Shown: positions 18,343 through 28,022, counted from the stretch's first letter. The stretch: 64,000 nucleotides of DNA from Beijerinckiaceae bacterium (GCA_021324915.1 JAJPIC010000017.1:62001-126000), one strand, 5' to 3'. Notes: generated by a model from the letters alone, not told the origin. Made by a program: numbers and translations.

Positions 18343-18519
18343 GAACTGGGGCCCCTCATCCGGAATAAGCAAAGCTTAACCCGCCGCTCTTCATGGGAAG
18401 TTAACGACGTGCAAACCCGGCCTTGCGCCAGGTCGGCGGAGACAGAAAAATCGGGATTAGTTGCAGGGCTCTGGTCGGCACGCGTTCCGCGCGTATTTCC
18501 GGATGATTGGGAGAAGACG

Positions 18520-19467
18520 ATGTCGCTTGCCGTTGCCGTGCAGATGGATCCCCTGGAGCGGATCAATTTTGCCGGCGACTCGACCTTCGCGCTCATGCTG
18601 GAAGCCGCCGCCCGCGGCCATCGGCTCTTTTATTACACGCCGGATAAGCTCTCCTGGCTCGAATCCGGCATCGTCGCGGAGGCTGCACGCATCGACGTGC
18701 GCGACGTCGCCGGCGATTATTTCCGCTTGGCGGAGGCGGGAAAGCTCGATCTTGCTTCTGTCGATGTCGTGCTCCTGCGCCAGGACCCGCCCTTCGACCT
18801 CGCCTATATCACCTCGACCCATTTGCTCGAACGCCTGCCGCGCGGCGTTCTGGTGGTGAACGATCCTGCCTCCGTACGCAATGCGCCGGAGAAGCTCTTC
18901 GTCATGCATTTCCCCCAATTCATGCCGCCAACCCTCATCACGCGGAGCAAGCGTGAGATCGAGGCCTTTTTGGAAGAGCACGGCGAGATCGTGATGAAGC
19001 CCTTGCACGGGCATGGGGGGGCGGCCGTCTTCAAGCTGCAACGCAAGGACCCGAATTTCGGCTCGCTCTACGATCTCTTTGCCACGACCTTCAAGGAGCC
19101 CTGGGTCGTGCAGCGCTTCCTGCCGCAGATCAGCGTAGGCGACAAAAGGATAATCCTGGTCGATGGCGTCGCCGCCGGCGCCGTCAATCGCGTGCCTGCC
19201 GGCAATGATATCCGCGCCAACATGGTGCGCGGGGGGGCCGCAGCGGCCACGGCGCTCACCGACCGGGAAAAAGAGATCTGCGCGACAATAGGTCCCGAAC
19301 TGAAGCGCCGCGGCCTGCTCTTTGTTGGAATCGACGTGATCGATGGTCATTTGACCGAGATCAATGTGACGTCTCCGACTGGAATCAGGGCCGTCCGCAG
19401 CGTCGGCGGACCCGATCTCGCCGCGGCCGTCTGGGACGCGATCGAAGCCAAGGTCGGCGCAACTTGA
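18520..19467 (+). CDS. gshB: Glutathione synthetase
   Basis: 315 residues from ATG 18520 with GGGAG upstream. An ATG at 18409 is too far upstream and its extra residues do not match. It joins gamma-glutamylcysteine and glycine with ATP. Prokaryotic GshB signatures: [21 protein letters not shown] at the N-terminus, the ATP-grasp core [16 protein letters not shown], and [22 protein letters not shown] near the C-terminus. It stands alone here; gshA is not in the window. Confidence 0.95.
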   Translation: MSLAVAVQMDPLERINFAGDSTFALMLEAAARGHRLFYYTPDKLSWLESGIVAEAARIDVRDVAGDYFRLAEAGKLDLASVDVVLLRQDPPFDLAYITSTHLLERLPRGVLVVNDPASVRNAPEKLFVMHFPQFMPPTLITRSKREIEAFLEEHGEIVMKPLHGHGGAAVFKLQRKDPNFGSLYDLFATTFKEPWVVQRFLPQISVGDKRIILVDGVAAGAVNRVPAGNDIRANMVRGGAAAATALTDREKEICATIGPELKRRGLLFVGIDVIDGHLTEINVTSPTGIRAVRSVGGPDLAAAVWDAIEAKVGAT

Positions 19468-19552
19468 AGTTCGGCATTCGGCCGCGAAACTTAGGCTTTG
19501 TGGCCGATTCGGTCTATTTATCGGTCCCGACGAAGGGTTGAGCCTTTTGGCA

Positions 19553-22339
19553 ATGACAGAACTCGCGCCGATCAGGGAAAGGCCGGGGCGCCCGCCCCCG
19601 CTGACCACTGCACAATTGTTCGACCGGGCGGCGGTCGGCCGGGCGATTGCCGAGGCTCATGCGTCAGGCATGGGGGTCGACGATTTGCGCAAATATGCGC
19701 TCGACCTCTTCCGTCGCAACCTCGAGAGCGGGCGCGCGCGCGTCCGCACGCTGTTCGAGGCGACGAGCGGGGGCCTCGCCTGCGCGACAAATCTCGCCAT
19801 TCTCGAGGACGAGCTCATCCAGGCGCTCTATGATTTCACCGTCACTTATCTGCGCCCGCCGCAAGGCAAGCCGCTTCGGCTCGTCGTCGCCGCAGTCGGC
19901 GGCTACGGCCGCGCGACGCTGGCGCCGGGCTCCGACATCGATCTCCTTTTTCTGCTGACCGGCGACAAGGACGAAGCGGGCGAACGCGTCGCCGAGGCCA
20001 TGCTTTATCTGCTCTGGGATCTGCGTCAGAAGGTCGGCCATTCGACTCGCTCCGTCGCCGAATGTCTACGCCAGTCGAAGAACGACATGACGATCAGGAC
20101 CGCGCTGCTCGAAGCGCGATTCATCCTGGGCGACGAGGCCTTGTTCAACGACATGCGGCGGCGCTTCGATGCCGAAATCGTCCACCGCAGTCCGCGCGAT
20201 TTCGTTGCTGCCAAGCTCGCCGAACGCGACGGCCGCATTTCGCGCGCCGGCCGCTCCCGCTATCTCGTCGAGCCGAACGTCAAGGAAGGCAAAGGTGGCC
20301 TGCGCGATCTCAACACTTTGTTCTGGATCGCCAAATATGTCTACCGCGTGCACGACGAATCCGACCTCGTCGATGCGGGCCTCTTCACGAGGCACGAATA
20401 TCGCCTGTTCCGCCGCTGCGAGGAATTCCTCTGGCGCGTCCGCTGCCATCTGCATTTCTTGACTGGCCGTGCCGAAGAGGTCTTGAGCTTCGACGTGCAG
20501 CGCGCAGTCGCCGAACGGCTCGGCTATGCGGGCCGCGGCGGCCTCGCCGGGGTCGAGCGTTTCATGAAGCATTACTTCCTCGTCGCCAAGGACGTCGGCG
20601 ATCTGACCGCCGTGCTCTGCGCGGCGCTCGAAGAAGATCAGGCGAAACCCGCCGCCGTCCTCGACCGCTTCGGCCTTCACGGCAAGCGGCACGAAGCCGG
20701 GTTGCGCAAGGCCGGCTTCGCCATCGAGAAAGGCCGGATCAATGTTGCAGATCCCGACGCCTTCATCCGCGATCCCGTCAACCTCATCCGAATCTTCTGG
20801 ATGGCCGATCGCAATGGGCTCGCCATTCATCCGCACGCCAAGCGCGCGGTCATCTCGGCGCTCAAGCTGATCGATGCAAAATTGCGTGCCGATCCCGAAG
20901 CCAACCGGCTGTTTCTCGAAATTCTAACCTCGCGCAATTCGCCGGAAGTCGTCTTGCGGCTCATGAACGAGGCGGGCGTGCTCGGCCGCTTCATTCCCGA
21001 GTTCGGGCGTATCGTGGCGCTGATGCAATTCAACATGTATCATCATTATACGGTCGACGAACATCTTCTGCGGGCGATCGGCAATCTCGCCGACCTCGAA
21101 GCGCAACGCCATCGCGAAGATCATCCGCTGGCGAGCCTGATCATGCCCTCGATCGAAAAGCGGCGCGCACTTTACGTCGCCATGTTTCTGCACGACATCG
21201 CCAAGGGCCGTACCGAAGATCATTCGCTGGCCGGCGTCGCCGTCGCGCGAAGCCTCTGTCCGCGTCTTGGCCTGACGCCGGCAGAGACCGAAACCGTCGC
21301 CTGGCTCGTGGAAAATCACCTCATCATGTCCGATACGGCGCAGCGGCGCGATTTGAGCGACCGGCGCACAATCGAGACTTTCGCCGCGCGCGTGCAGACG
21401 CTGGAGCGGCTGAAAATGCTCCTCGTGCTCACCGTTTGCGACATCCAGGCCGTCGGCCCGGGGGTCTGGAATGGCTGGAAAGGCGAATTGCTGCGCACCC
21501 TCTATTGGGAGACGGAAGTCGTGCTCGCCGGCGGCCATTCGGCGCGCGAGCGCTCCTGGCGGGTCGAGCGCGCCAAGACCGAATTGCGCGAGAAGCTCGC
21601 GAACTGGTCGGATCTCGACTTCGCGGCCTATGCGGCGCGCCATCAGCAGGCCTACTGGCTGCGTGTCGATCTCCCGCGCAAGCTGCGCCACGCCAAGCTT
21701 CTCGCCATGACCGAAGTCGAGCTGCCGGGACCGGTGATCGATATCGTGACGGACGCGTTCCGCGGCGTGACCGAGTTCACGGTGATCGCGCCCGATCACC
21801 CGCGGCTGCTCTCGATCGTCGCCGGCGCCTGCGCGGCCGCCGGCGCCAATATCGTCGACGCGCAGATCTATACGACCAATGACGGCCTGGCGCTCGACAC
21901 GTTCTTCGTCTCGCGCGCGTTCGAACGCGACGAGGACGAGGAACGGCGCGGCGAGCGGATCGCGCTCGCCATCGAACGCACATTGCGCGGCGAGATAAGG
22001 CTTTCCGAGCTCGTCGCGGCCAAGACCTCCCCGGCCAGCCCGAACGCGGCCTTCGACGTGCCGCCGGAGGTCTCGATCGACAACGAGCTTTCGAACAAGT
22101 TTACGGTCATCGAGGTCTCCGGCCGCGACCGGCCAGGCCTGCTCTTCAGCATTACGACCATCCTCTCCGGCCTCAACCTCAATATCGGCTCGGCACATAT
22201 CGCGACTTTCGGCGAGAAGGCCGCCGACGTCTTCTATGTGACGGATCTGACCGGCGCCAAGATCGTCTCGGCAAGCCGCAAAGCAGCCATTCGGCAAAAA
22301 CTGCTGACCGCGTTCCAAATGGCGGCTCACGCGGCCTGA
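19553..22339 (+). CDS. glnD: Bifunctional [protein-PII] uridylyltransferase/uridylyl-removing enzyme
   Basis: 928 residues from ATG 19553; TTG at 19538 is an alternative. Domain order: nucleotidyltransferase (VGGYGRATLAPGSDIDLLFL, ~residues 118-137), the GlnE-like linker (EGKGGLRDLNTLFWIAKYV), HD phosphohydrolase (FLHDIAKGRTEDHS), and two C-terminal ACT domains (FTVIAPDHPRLLSIVAGACA and IEVSGRDRPGLLFSITTILS). It senses glutamine and modifies PII proteins, controlling nitrogen assimilation. It is followed by grpE. Confidence 0.96.
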   Translation: MTELAPIRERPGRPPPLTTAQLFDRAAVGRAIAEAHASGMGVDDLRKYALDLFRRNLESGRARVRTLFEATSGGLACATNLAILEDELIQALYDFTVTYLRPPQGKPLRLVVAAVGGYGRATLAPGSDIDLLFLLTGDKDEAGERVAEAMLYLLWDLRQKVGHSTRSVAECLRQSKNDMTIRTALLEARFILGDEALFNDMRRRFDAEIVHRSPRDFVAAKLAERDGRISRAGRSRYLVEPNVKEGKGGLRDLNTLFWIAKYVYRVHDESDLVDAGLFTRHEYRLFRRCEEFLWRVRCHLHFLTGRAEEVLSFDVQRAVAERLGYAGRGGLAGVERFMKHYFLVAKDVGDLTAVLCAALEEDQAKPAAVLDRFGLHGKRHEAGLRKAGFAIEKGRINVADPDAFIRDPVNLIRIFWMADRNGLAIHPHAKRAVISALKLIDAKLRADPEANRLFLEILTSRNSPEVVLRLMNEAGVLGRFIPEFGRIVALMQFNMYHHYTVDEHLLRAIGNLADLEAQRHREDHPLASLIMPSIEKRRALYVAMFLHDIAKGRTEDHSLAGVAVARSLCPRLGLTPAETETVAWLVENHLIMSDTAQRRDLSDRRTIETFAARVQTLERLKMLLVLTVCDIQAVGPGVWNGWKGELLRTLYWETEVVLAGGHSARERSWRVERAKTELREKLANWSDLDFAAYAARHQQAYWLRVDLPRKLRHAKLLAMTEVELPGPVIDIVTDAFRGVTEFTVIAPDHPRLLSIVAGACAAAGANIVDAQIYTTNDGLALDTFFVSRAFERDEDEERRGERIALAIERTLRGEIRLSELVAAKTSPASPNAAFDVPPEVSIDNELSNKFTVIEVSGRDRPGLLFSITTILSGLNLNIGSAHIATFGEKAADVFYVTDLTGAKIVSASRKAAIRQKLLTAFQMAAHAA

Positions 22340-22431
22340 CCCCGGCGCTTGATTTTCTCGGCGTGAGACCTGAGATATGGAGCGGGCATTCTCGCCCCCG
22401 CCGCCCTGCAGGGCGACGCTATTTTTTGGAA

Positions 22432-23025
22432 ATGCCTATAAAAACCAACGACTCACGGAAATCTGAGCCGCTCATGCCCGATGCCAAGACGACCGAGAAC
22501 ACCGAGCCTGTGAATACCGAGACACCGGCACGCGCCGAGACCGAGGCTTTCGCCCAGGACCTGCAGCGCGAGAACGCGGAACTGAAGGACAAACTGTTGC
22601 GCACGCTCGCCGACATGGAGAATTTGCGCCGCAGAACAGAGAAGGAGGTCGCCGACGCCAAGCTCTATGGAATCAGCGCATTTGCACGCGACATGCTGAG
22701 CTTCGTCGACAATGCAGGACGCGCCCTGGCGAATGTGCCGCGCGAGCTGCGCGAGAACCCGGAGCCCTCCATCAAGACGCTTATCGAAGGAATCGAACTG
22801 ACCGAGCGCGATTTTCAAGCTCGTTTGGCGCGCCATAAGATCAAGAAGATGGATGCGCTCGGTGCGAAATTCGATCCCAATCTGCACGAGGCGCTGTTCG
22901 AAATGCCCGATGACAGCGTGCCCAGCGGGACTGTCGTCAAAGTCGTCGAAGACGGCTACACGATCGGCGATAGAGTTCTGCGTCCGGCTAAGGTCGGCGT
23001 CTCGCGCGCGCGGCCCGAGGCTTAG
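22432..23025 (+). CDS. grpE: Nucleotide exchange factor GrpE
   Basis: 197 residues from ATG 22432, which has GGAA just before it. ATG 22474 is an alternative and would give 183 residues. The N-terminal acidic, disordered part leads into a long coiled coil (LQRENAELKDKLLRTLADMENLRRRTEKEV) and a beta-domain (HEALFEMPDDSVPSGTVVKVVEDGYTIGDRVLRPAKVGVS). It releases ADP from DnaK. dnaK and dnaJ are 5-6 kb downstream on the opposite strand. Confidence 0.95.
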   Translation: MPIKTNDSRKSEPLMPDAKTTENTEPVNTETPARAETEAFAQDLQRENAELKDKLLRTLADMENLRRRTEKEVADAKLYGISAFARDMLSFVDNAGRALANVPRELRENPEPSIKTLIEGIELTERDFQARLARHKIKKMDALGAKFDPNLHEALFEMPDDSVPSGTVVKVVEDGYTIGDRVLRPAKVGVSRARPEA

Positions 23026-23032
23026 TGCAGCC

Positions 23033-23057
23033 GGCGCGGACCTGACCGATCCGCGCC
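23033..23057 (+). terminator. Hairpin after grpE
   Basis: Perfect 8-bp stem GGCGCGGA (23033-23040) / TCCGCGCC (23050-23057), loop of 9, starting 7 bases after the grpE stop. There is no T-tract, so it is a transcript-end hairpin by position only. Confidence 0.5.
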
Positions 23058-23121
23058 AGCACCGGAGGCTTCACTGCCACGCATTCAGCCTCGGCTATGC
23101 CGCTCAATCCCGCCTCAACTC

Positions 23122-23322
23122 CTAGTGAAGCGTCTTCAGCCAATCGTCGACGTTCTTGCGCGCGACATCGCGTCCGATCCCGTAGCGCTCTTGGAGCACG
23201 CCTTCCAACTGGTCGCGGCGACCATTGATTTTTTCGAGATCGCTGTCGCTGAGATCGCCCCATTTCTCCCTGATCTTTCCGGTGAATTGCCTCCAGTTTC
23301 CTTCGATGCGATCCCAATTCAT
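23122..23322 (-). CDS. CsbD-family general stress protein
   Basis: 66 residues, the whole family domain: MNWDRIEGNWRQFTGKIREKW at the start, then DLEKINGRRDQLEGVLQERYG. CsbD proteins are small, highly induced in stress and of unknown mechanism. An EcfG-type promoter lies directly upstream (23358-23382), fitting control by the alphaproteobacterial general stress response. Confidence 0.92.
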   Translation of the reverse strand: MNWDRIEGNWRQFTGKIREKWGDLSDSDLEKINGRRDQLEGVLQERYGIGRDVARKNVDDWLKTLH

Positions 23323-23357
23323 CGTTGCCTCCTAAAACCTCAACTTGGCTTCGAGCA

Positions 23358-23382
23358 AACGTTGCTCATGGCCCCAAGTTCC
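23358..23382 (-). promoter_or_regulatory. EcfG-type general stress promoter for csbD
   Basis: Minus-strand GGAAC (23382-23378), 16-base spacer, CGTT (23361-23358): an exact match to the EcfG consensus GGAAC-N16/17-CGTT. It lies 36 bases upstream of the csbD start codon. Confidence 0.72.
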
Positions 23383-23515
23383 AGTCTGACAAGACAGCGT
23401 AAATGGTGAAGTCGAGCGCGGTCTCTGCCATTGGCGCGACGATCGGCGGAAACGCGACCACGGGGCTTGCGCTTCTGCAGCACCAGGTTGCGACGCTGCC
23501 GCTTGCGAAACTCGG

Positions 23516-23896
23516 CTAAGTCTGCGCGCGCTGCCTGCGACCGGTTTCCGCCCGCGCCCGTTCGGCGCATTTGGCGCGCAATTCGTTGACCTCGTCTTCG
23601 GTCAACTGATCTATGCCGGCGAATCTCTCTTCCGCATTGCCGGCGCGAATAAGCGCGTCGAGCTTTGCTTGGATCGCGGCGGCATCGCGGTTCTGCGAAC
23701 TCTGGATCACGAACACCATGACGAAGGTAATAAGATTCGTCGCTGTGTTCGCGACGAGTTGCCAGGAATCCGAATAATGGAAGAGCGGGCCGGCTCCCGC
23801 CCAGATCAGAATAAGAAGCACAGACGCGCCGAACGCAGCAGGATGGCCGGCGAGATGCGCGGACCATCCGGCAAATTTGGCAAAGGCTTTTTTCAT
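23516..23896 (-). CDS. Low-affinity iron permease-family small membrane protein
   Basis: 126 residues from ATG 23896. A GTG at 23911 would add five residues but lies only 9 bases from the promoter's -10 element. Two membrane helices (AFGASVLLILIWAGAGPLF and LITFVMVFVIQSSQNRD) match the PF04120 iron-permease family, whose bacterial members are short. The VIQSSQNRDAAAIQAKLDALIR segment is typical. The tail is charged. Iron transport is inferred from fungal relatives and is unproven in bacteria. A perfect EcfG-type promoter precedes it. Confidence 0.85.
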   Translation of the reverse strand: MKKAFAKFAGWSAHLAGHPAAFGASVLLILIWAGAGPLFHYSDSWQLVANTATNLITFVMVFVIQSSQNRDAAAIQAKLDALIRAGNAEERFAGIDQLTEDEVNELRAKCAERARAETGRRQRAQT

Positions 23897-23919
23897 GGCG
23901 GCCTCGCTCACGCAAAGCC

Positions 23920-23945
23920 AACGACGCGAACCGACGATTGGTTCC
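23920..23945 (-). promoter_or_regulatory. EcfG-type general stress promoter for the iron-permease-family gene
   Basis: Minus-strand GGAAC (23945-23941), 17-base spacer, CGTT (23923-23920): an exact consensus match. Transcription would begin close to 23914, leaving a short leader before ATG 23896. Confidence 0.72.
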
Positions 23946-23978
23946 GCAGCGCTTGTGTCATGCGGGAATGTCGCGTCC

Positions 23979-24003
23979 GGAACTCGTGCGCGCCGATCGA
24001 GTT
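23979..24003 (+). promoter_or_regulatory. EcfG-type general stress promoter for the 28-residue membrane peptide gene
   Basis: GGAAC (23979-23983), 17-base spacer, GTT (24001-24003, with A in place of the leading C). It lies about 37 bases before ATG 24040. It is one position weaker than the two minus-strand sites next to it. Confidence 0.6.
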
Positions 24004-24039
24004 AAGCGTTGCTGATAGAATAAAGCTCAGGAGGACGTT

Positions 24040-24126
24040 ATGGGTTTTGGGCGCGGATTATTGCTCTGGCTGATCGGTGTTCCAATTCCGATCATCATTC
24101 TGATCGCGCTTCTGTGGCATCATTAG
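24040..24126 (+). CDS. 28-residue single-span membrane peptide
   Basis: ATG 24040 preceded by a perfect AGGAGG site at 24030-24035 and an EcfG-like promoter at 23979. The product has a short Gly/Arg N-terminus (MGFGRG), then one hydrophobic helix with a proline hinge (LLLWLIGVPIPIIILIALLW) and a His-His end. Similar tiny IPIPIIIL peptides are frequent in Hyphomicrobiales (recalled, not searched). Its 3' end lies antisense to the tail of the alkB-like gene. Function unknown, probably membrane-associated stress adaptation. Confidence 0.75.
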   Translation: MGFGRGLLLWLIGVPIPIIILIALLWHH

Positions 24127-24756
24127 AGCATCGCAGCGCGGCTTGCTCACGCGCCGCAGGGTGAGATTGACCCGGTTGCCGCCGAGCAGCGACGAAGAAC
24201 CGGGAATGATGCGCGCAACGCCATGATAGGCGAGGCGCGCATCGCCGGCGAGAACGACCGCATCCCCGGATGCGAGCTCGAGAGCTTGCGTCGGGCCGCC
24301 GCGCGTACGACCGCCGAAACGGAAGATACAGGAGCTTCCCAAGGATAGGGACACTACGGGTGCCGCGAAATCCTCTTCGTCGCGATCCTGATGCAGGCCC
24401 ATGCGCGCACTTGGCTCGTAGAAATTGACGAGGCAGGCTTCCGGCTCGTGCGGATAATGAGCAAGCTCCTTCCAGGCCTCGAGCACCATCCCGGGGATGT
24501 CCGGCCATGGCCGGCCCGTCTCCGGATGAGCCATTTGATAGCGATAGCCGTTGCGATCCGACACCCAGCCGAGCGGCCCGCAATTCGTCATGCGCACCGA
24601 GAACGGCTTGTCCGTTTTCGGCATGCGCGGTTGGAAGAGCGGTGCTGCAGCGATTACCGCCTCGATCTCGCCGAGCAACGCTCTTTGCGCCGCTTCATTG
24701 AGATAGGCGCGCACGTGGACGAGGCCGTTATCATAGATCCGCGTCCGGCTGCGCAA
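24058..24756 (-). CDS. AlkB-family alpha-ketoglutarate/Fe(II) dioxygenase
   Basis: 232 residues. Signatures: VNFYEPSARMGLHQDRDE (the iron-binding HxD), LAYHGVARI (second iron His) and RVNLTLRRV (RxNxTxR for alpha-ketoglutarate and substrate). It removes alkyl adducts from DNA or RNA by oxidative demethylation. The last ~20 residues are polar, lie beyond the fold and overlap the convergent peptide gene by 69 bases. It is 11 bases behind gpmA in the same direction. Confidence 0.9.
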   Translation of the reverse strand: MRSRTRIYDNGLVHVRAYLNEAAQRALLGEIEAVIAAAPLFQPRMPKTDKPFSVRMTNCGPLGWVSDRNGYRYQMAHPETGRPWPDIPGMVLEAWKELAHYPHEPEACLVNFYEPSARMGLHQDRDEEDFAAPVVSLSLGSSCIFRFGGRTRGGPTQALELASGDAVVLAGDARLAYHGVARIIPGSSSLLGGNRVNLTLRRVSKPRCDALMMPQKRDQNDDRNWNTDQPEQ

Positions 24757-24767
24757 GTCGCTCGCCC

Positions 24768-25388
24768 TTAGGATTGCAAGACCTCCTTTGCGCCGATCGA
24801 AGAATCGGCATTGAGCCGATAGACGAGCGCCGCACCTGTCGCGATCTCGGAGGCGGCGACGGTTGCCGGCGTCAGGCGATCGAGCACCATGACGAGCGCG
24901 CGCAGCGAATTGCCGTGCGCGGAAATGAGAACCCGCTCGCCGTTGAGCAAATGCGGCAGGATCTCGTCGAGATAATAGGGAAGGACGCGCGCAACCGTGT
25001 CCTTCAGGCTCTCCCCGCCCGGCGGGCGTACGTCATAGGAGCGGCGCCAGAGATGGACCTGTTCGGCGCCCCATTTTGCCCGCGCCTCGTCCTTGTTCAA
25101 ACCGGAAAGATCTCCGTAGTCGCGCTCGTTCAGCGCTTCGTCGCGGATTACGGGAAGGTCCTTTTGGCCGAGCTCCGCGAGGATAAGCTCCAAAGTGCGC
25201 TGCGCGCGCTTGAGCTTCGAAGTATAGGCGCGGTCGAATGAAACGCCTTTCGCCTTGAGCGCTCGACCTGCGGCACGCGCCTCGGCGATGCCGCGTTCGG
25301 TAAGGTCGGGATCCTTCCACCCGGTGAAAAGATCCTTCAAGTTCCATTCGCTTTGGCCGTGCCGCACGAGAACGAGAAGACGTTGCAT
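24768..25388 (-). CDS. gpmA: 2,3-bisphosphoglycerate-dependent phosphoglycerate mutase
   Basis: 206 residues, the short dPGM form common in Alphaproteobacteria. It has the phospho-histidine motif [10 protein letters not shown] at the N-terminus, catalytic Glu in [11 protein letters not shown], and second His in [11 protein letters not shown]. It interconverts 3- and 2-phosphoglycerate in glycolysis/gluconeogenesis. It lies between dapB and the alkB-like gene on the minus strand. Confidence 0.95.
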   Translation of the reverse strand: MQRLLVLVRHGQSEWNLKDLFTGWKDPDLTERGIAEARAAGRALKAKGVSFDRAYTSKLKRAQRTLELILAELGQKDLPVIRDEALNERDYGDLSGLNKDEARAKWGAEQVHLWRRSYDVRPPGGESLKDTVARVLPYYLDEILPHLLNGERVLISAHGNSLRALVMVLDRLTPATVAASEIATGAALVYRLNADSSIGAKEVLQS

Positions 25389-25478
25389 GGATCATCCTTG
25401 GATCACGATGATCGATTCTAAAGGTTCAGAGCGGGACTTAGCGAAAAGCCCATCTCCGCCGCTTTTTCGCTCCCCGCT

Positions 25479-26279
25479 CTAGGGAGCGCCAAGCACGTCG
25501 GCCATTGTATAGAGGCCTGGCTTCTTGTCGCGCCCCCAAAGTGCGGCATGTAGCGCCCCGCGCGCGAAGATTCCACGATCCTCCGCCTTATGCGAGAGCT
25601 CGAGTCGCTCGCCCGGTCCGGCGAAGATCACGGAATGTTCGCCGACGATCGTGCCGCCGCGGAGAGACGCAAAGCCGATCGCGCCGCTTTTGCGCGGACC
25701 GGTCGCGCCATCGCGCGCGCGCAAAGAATGTTCCGCCAATGCGATGCCGCGCCCGCGCGCGGCAGCCTCGCCCAGAAGCAAAGCGGTGCCGGAGGGCGCG
25801 TCGATCTTCATGCGATGATGCGTCTCGACGATTTCGATGTCGTAATCGGGTCCAAGCGCACGAGCCGCTTGTTCGACGAGCGAAGCAAGCAGGTTCACGC
25901 CAAGACTCATATTGCCGGATTTGACGATCACGGCGTGATGTGCCGCCGCCGCGACGCGCGCCTCGTCTTCGGCGGAAAAGCCCGTCGTGCCGATGACGTG
26001 GACAATGCGCGCTTGCGCGGCAAGTGCGACAAGTTCGATGCTGGCGCGCGGTGTCGAGAAATCGAGAATTCCATCCGCTGCCGCGACAGCGGCGAGCGCA
26101 TCGCTCGAGACGGGCACGCGGAGGGACCGGCAGCCGGCAAGCGCGCCCGCATCTTGGCCGAGCACCGGACTTTGCGGCGATTCAAGCGCCGCGGCGAGCG
26201 TGACGCCCTCGCTTGTCGCGATCAAATTGATGAGCGCGCGGCCCATGCGGCCGGCCGCTCCGGCCACGATGAGCCGCAT
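25479..26279 (-). CDS. dapB: 4-hydroxy-tetrahydrodipicolinate reductase
   Basis: 266 residues from the second of two close ATGs (26285/26279), giving [17 protein letters not shown] with the NAD(P)H-binding GxxGxMG. The dipicolinate-binding motif [17 protein letters not shown] is complete, and [16 protein letters not shown] follows. It catalyses the second committed step of lysine/meso-diaminopimelate synthesis. The 90-base gap to gpmA shows no clear terminator. Confidence 0.95.
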   Translation of the reverse strand: MRLIVAGAAGRMGRALINLIATSEGVTLAAALESPQSPVLGQDAGALAGCRSLRVPVSSDALAAVAAADGILDFSTPRASIELVALAAQARIVHVIGTTGFSAEDEARVAAAAHHAVIVKSGNMSLGVNLLASLVEQAARALGPDYDIEIVETHHRMKIDAPSGTALLLGEAAARGRGIALAEHSLRARDGATGPRKSGAIGFASLRGGTIVGEHSVIFAGPGERLELSHKAEDRGIFARGALHAALWGRDKKPGLYTMADVLGAP

Positions 26280-26600
26280 AGTCATGACGCAATCCTTAAG
26301 AGCCGACTGGAGCCTGTCTCTATAAGGCCCGACAGGCGAGTTGAAAAGTTTCCGCCGGCCTGACGATTCGTCATGCGCGGGTCACATCGAGAAGCTAGCG
26401 TCCTCAAGACCGGGGAAGCGCAATCGGCGAGAGCCGGGCGGGCGAGCCGGATGAACGTTCCTCTGCTGCGCTCATCCCTTGGTCACCGCGTGCGTTGGCT
26501 CCATACCCCCGAGCATGTGTGTTTGCGTCCGCGTAGGTACTGCGTAGCTCGACGTACTCGCGTCGCGCGATGAGCTCGGCCCTTCGCGTTGGAGTACGCG
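26280..26600. other. Intergenic region between pyrF and dapB
   Basis: About 320 bases. Short open frames exist on both strands (for example 26373-26573), but none has a plausible ribosome-binding site or a recognisable product. Several short GC-rich inverted repeats occur. It probably contains the dapB promoter near its left end. I see no RNA gene I can name. Confidence 0.4.
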
Positions 26601-27299
26601 CTAGCCCCGCGCCGCGGCGATCTCGCCCTGGATCGCCTCGGCTGCGGCGCAGGGATCGGTCGCCTCGGTGATCGGCCGCCCGACGACCAGACAATCTGCG
26701 CCCGCTGCCATCGCCGCCGCCGGTGTCGCCACGCGTTTCTGATCGCCGGTGGCGCTGCCCGCCGGGCGAATTCCTGGCGCAATGAGGATCATCTCGGGCC
26801 CGACAGCGCGCCGCACGTCCGCCAATTCCTGCGCCGAGGCCACGAGCCCGTCGATGCCGAGTGCTTTGGCCTGCGCCGCGCGGCGCAAGACGAGTTCGTC
26901 AACCCTCAAGCCATAGCCCGCTTCGGCGAGATCGGCGTCGTCATAAGAGGTCATGACGGTGACGCCGATGAGCTTCAGCGCGCTGCCCGCCGCACCGCGT
27001 TTTGCTGCCCGCATCGTTTGCGGATAGGCATGAATTGTGAGGAACGTGACGCCGCGGCGTGCAACCTGAGCGCTCGCACGCTCCACCGTATTGGCGATGT
27101 CGTGCAATTTCAGATCGAGGAAGATCTTCTTGCCTTGCGTCGCAAGACTTTCGGCGAGCGCGAGGCCGCCCGGATGGGATGCGAGTTCGAGGCCGATCTT
27201 ATAAAAATTGACGCGCCCGCCGAGCCGCTCGACGAGGGCAAGTGCGCGCGCAGGATCTTCGACGTCGAGCGCGACGATGAGCCGGTCATCCATTCGCAT
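26601..27299 (-). CDS. pyrF: Orotidine 5'-phosphate decarboxylase
   Basis: 232 residues. The catalytic Asp-Lys-Asp set lies in [16 protein letters not shown]. The N-terminus [14 protein letters not shown] and the phosphate-binding [16 protein letters not shown] are typical. It makes UMP, the last step of de novo pyrimidine synthesis. ATG 27293 is an alternative start. Its 5' end overlaps the preceding methyltransferase gene by 14 bases, so the two are probably coupled. Confidence 0.95.
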   Translation of the reverse strand: MRMDDRLIVALDVEDPARALALVERLGGRVNFYKIGLELASHPGGLALAESLATQGKKIFLDLKLHDIANTVERASAQVARRGVTFLTIHAYPQTMRAAKRGAAGSALKLIGVTVMTSYDDADLAEAGYGLRVDELVLRRAAQAKALGIDGLVASAQELADVRRAVGPEMILIAPGIRPAGSATGDQKRVATPAAAMAAGADCLVVGRPITEATDPCAAAEAIQGEIAAARG

Positions 27300-27960
27300 C
27301 GGCCCGCCGGCCGTTCGCCGCCTGCGGCTTCAGCTTGGCAAAAAAGCCGCCGGGGAAGATCGGCGGCGCGGAGCCCGGCCGCCTGTAGGCCCAGACGCGC
27401 GCGGGCGGAAAATTCCGCCAGATGCGGGGTGAGCCTTCTGCAATGAAGGCCGGCGAGCGCCGGATGGGCGAGGCCAACCCATAAGTGAATTGAACGAACG
27501 CCCCGCGATCCTGCATGAGCCCGAAGGCTTCTTCGAGCAGAGCGGCGCGTACCGGCTCGGGCCGCATGAGAAGAGGAAGGCTAGAGATGACGGCGGCCGC
27601 CGGCGAATCGAGCTTGCCCTGCAGCGTTGCGGCGAGACGATAAGCATCGCCGTTGACGACGCGCACGCCGGGAAAGCGAGTCTCGAGAAGTGCGGAGAAG
27701 GACGGGTCGAATTCGATGAGAATGAGCCGGCGGGGTTCGATGCCGCGCTTCAGAAGCGCACGGGTTACGACGCCCGTACCCGGGCCGAGTTCGACAATCG
27801 GCCCGGGCAACGAGAGGTCGACGACGCCCGCCATCGTTTCGGCGAGCGCCGGACCCGAAGGCAGCACCGCGCCGAGGAGCTTCGGATTGCCGAGCCACGA
27901 TTTGAAAAACCGCGCTTCGTCGGAGAGGGGCGCACGGGCGCGCGTCGGCTGATCGGGCAA
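27286..27960 (-). CDS. Class I methyltransferase, phospholipid N-methyltransferase (PmtA)-like
   Basis: 224 residues. SAM motif [15 protein letters not shown], then [18 protein letters not shown] and an [22 protein letters not shown] segment, as in Rhizobium/Rhodobacter PmtA-type enzymes that methylate phosphatidylethanolamine toward phosphatidylcholine. It could also be an rRNA-adenine-methylase-like relative. The position between dnaJ and pyrF is conserved in related genomes (recalled). The C-terminus is Arg/Ala rich. Confidence 0.78.
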   Translation of the reverse strand: MPDQPTRARAPLSDEARFFKSWLGNPKLLGAVLPSGPALAETMAGVVDLSLPGPIVELGPGTGVVTRALLKRGIEPRRLILIEFDPSFSALLETRFPGVRVVNGDAYRLAATLQGKLDSPAAAVISSLPLLMRPEPVRAALLEEAFGLMQDRGAFVQFTYGLASPIRRSPAFIAEGSPRIWRNFPPARVWAYRRPGSAPPIFPGGFFAKLKPQAANGRRADANG

Positions 27961-28022
27961 AGCTTCCCCCTGTTTGGGCTATGAAATTCGCCGGCGAAGG
28001 CGGCCGCGTCAAGCAAGCGCGA

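Noticed and set aside
20062-21882. 606-codon plus-strand open frame inside glnD
   Set aside because: Arg/Ser-rich off-frame translation of glnD without motifs.
26280-26600. Possible group II intron or rRNA fragment
   Set aside because: Some short motifs were suggestive, but no domain V structure, reverse transcriptase or rRNA core sequence is present.
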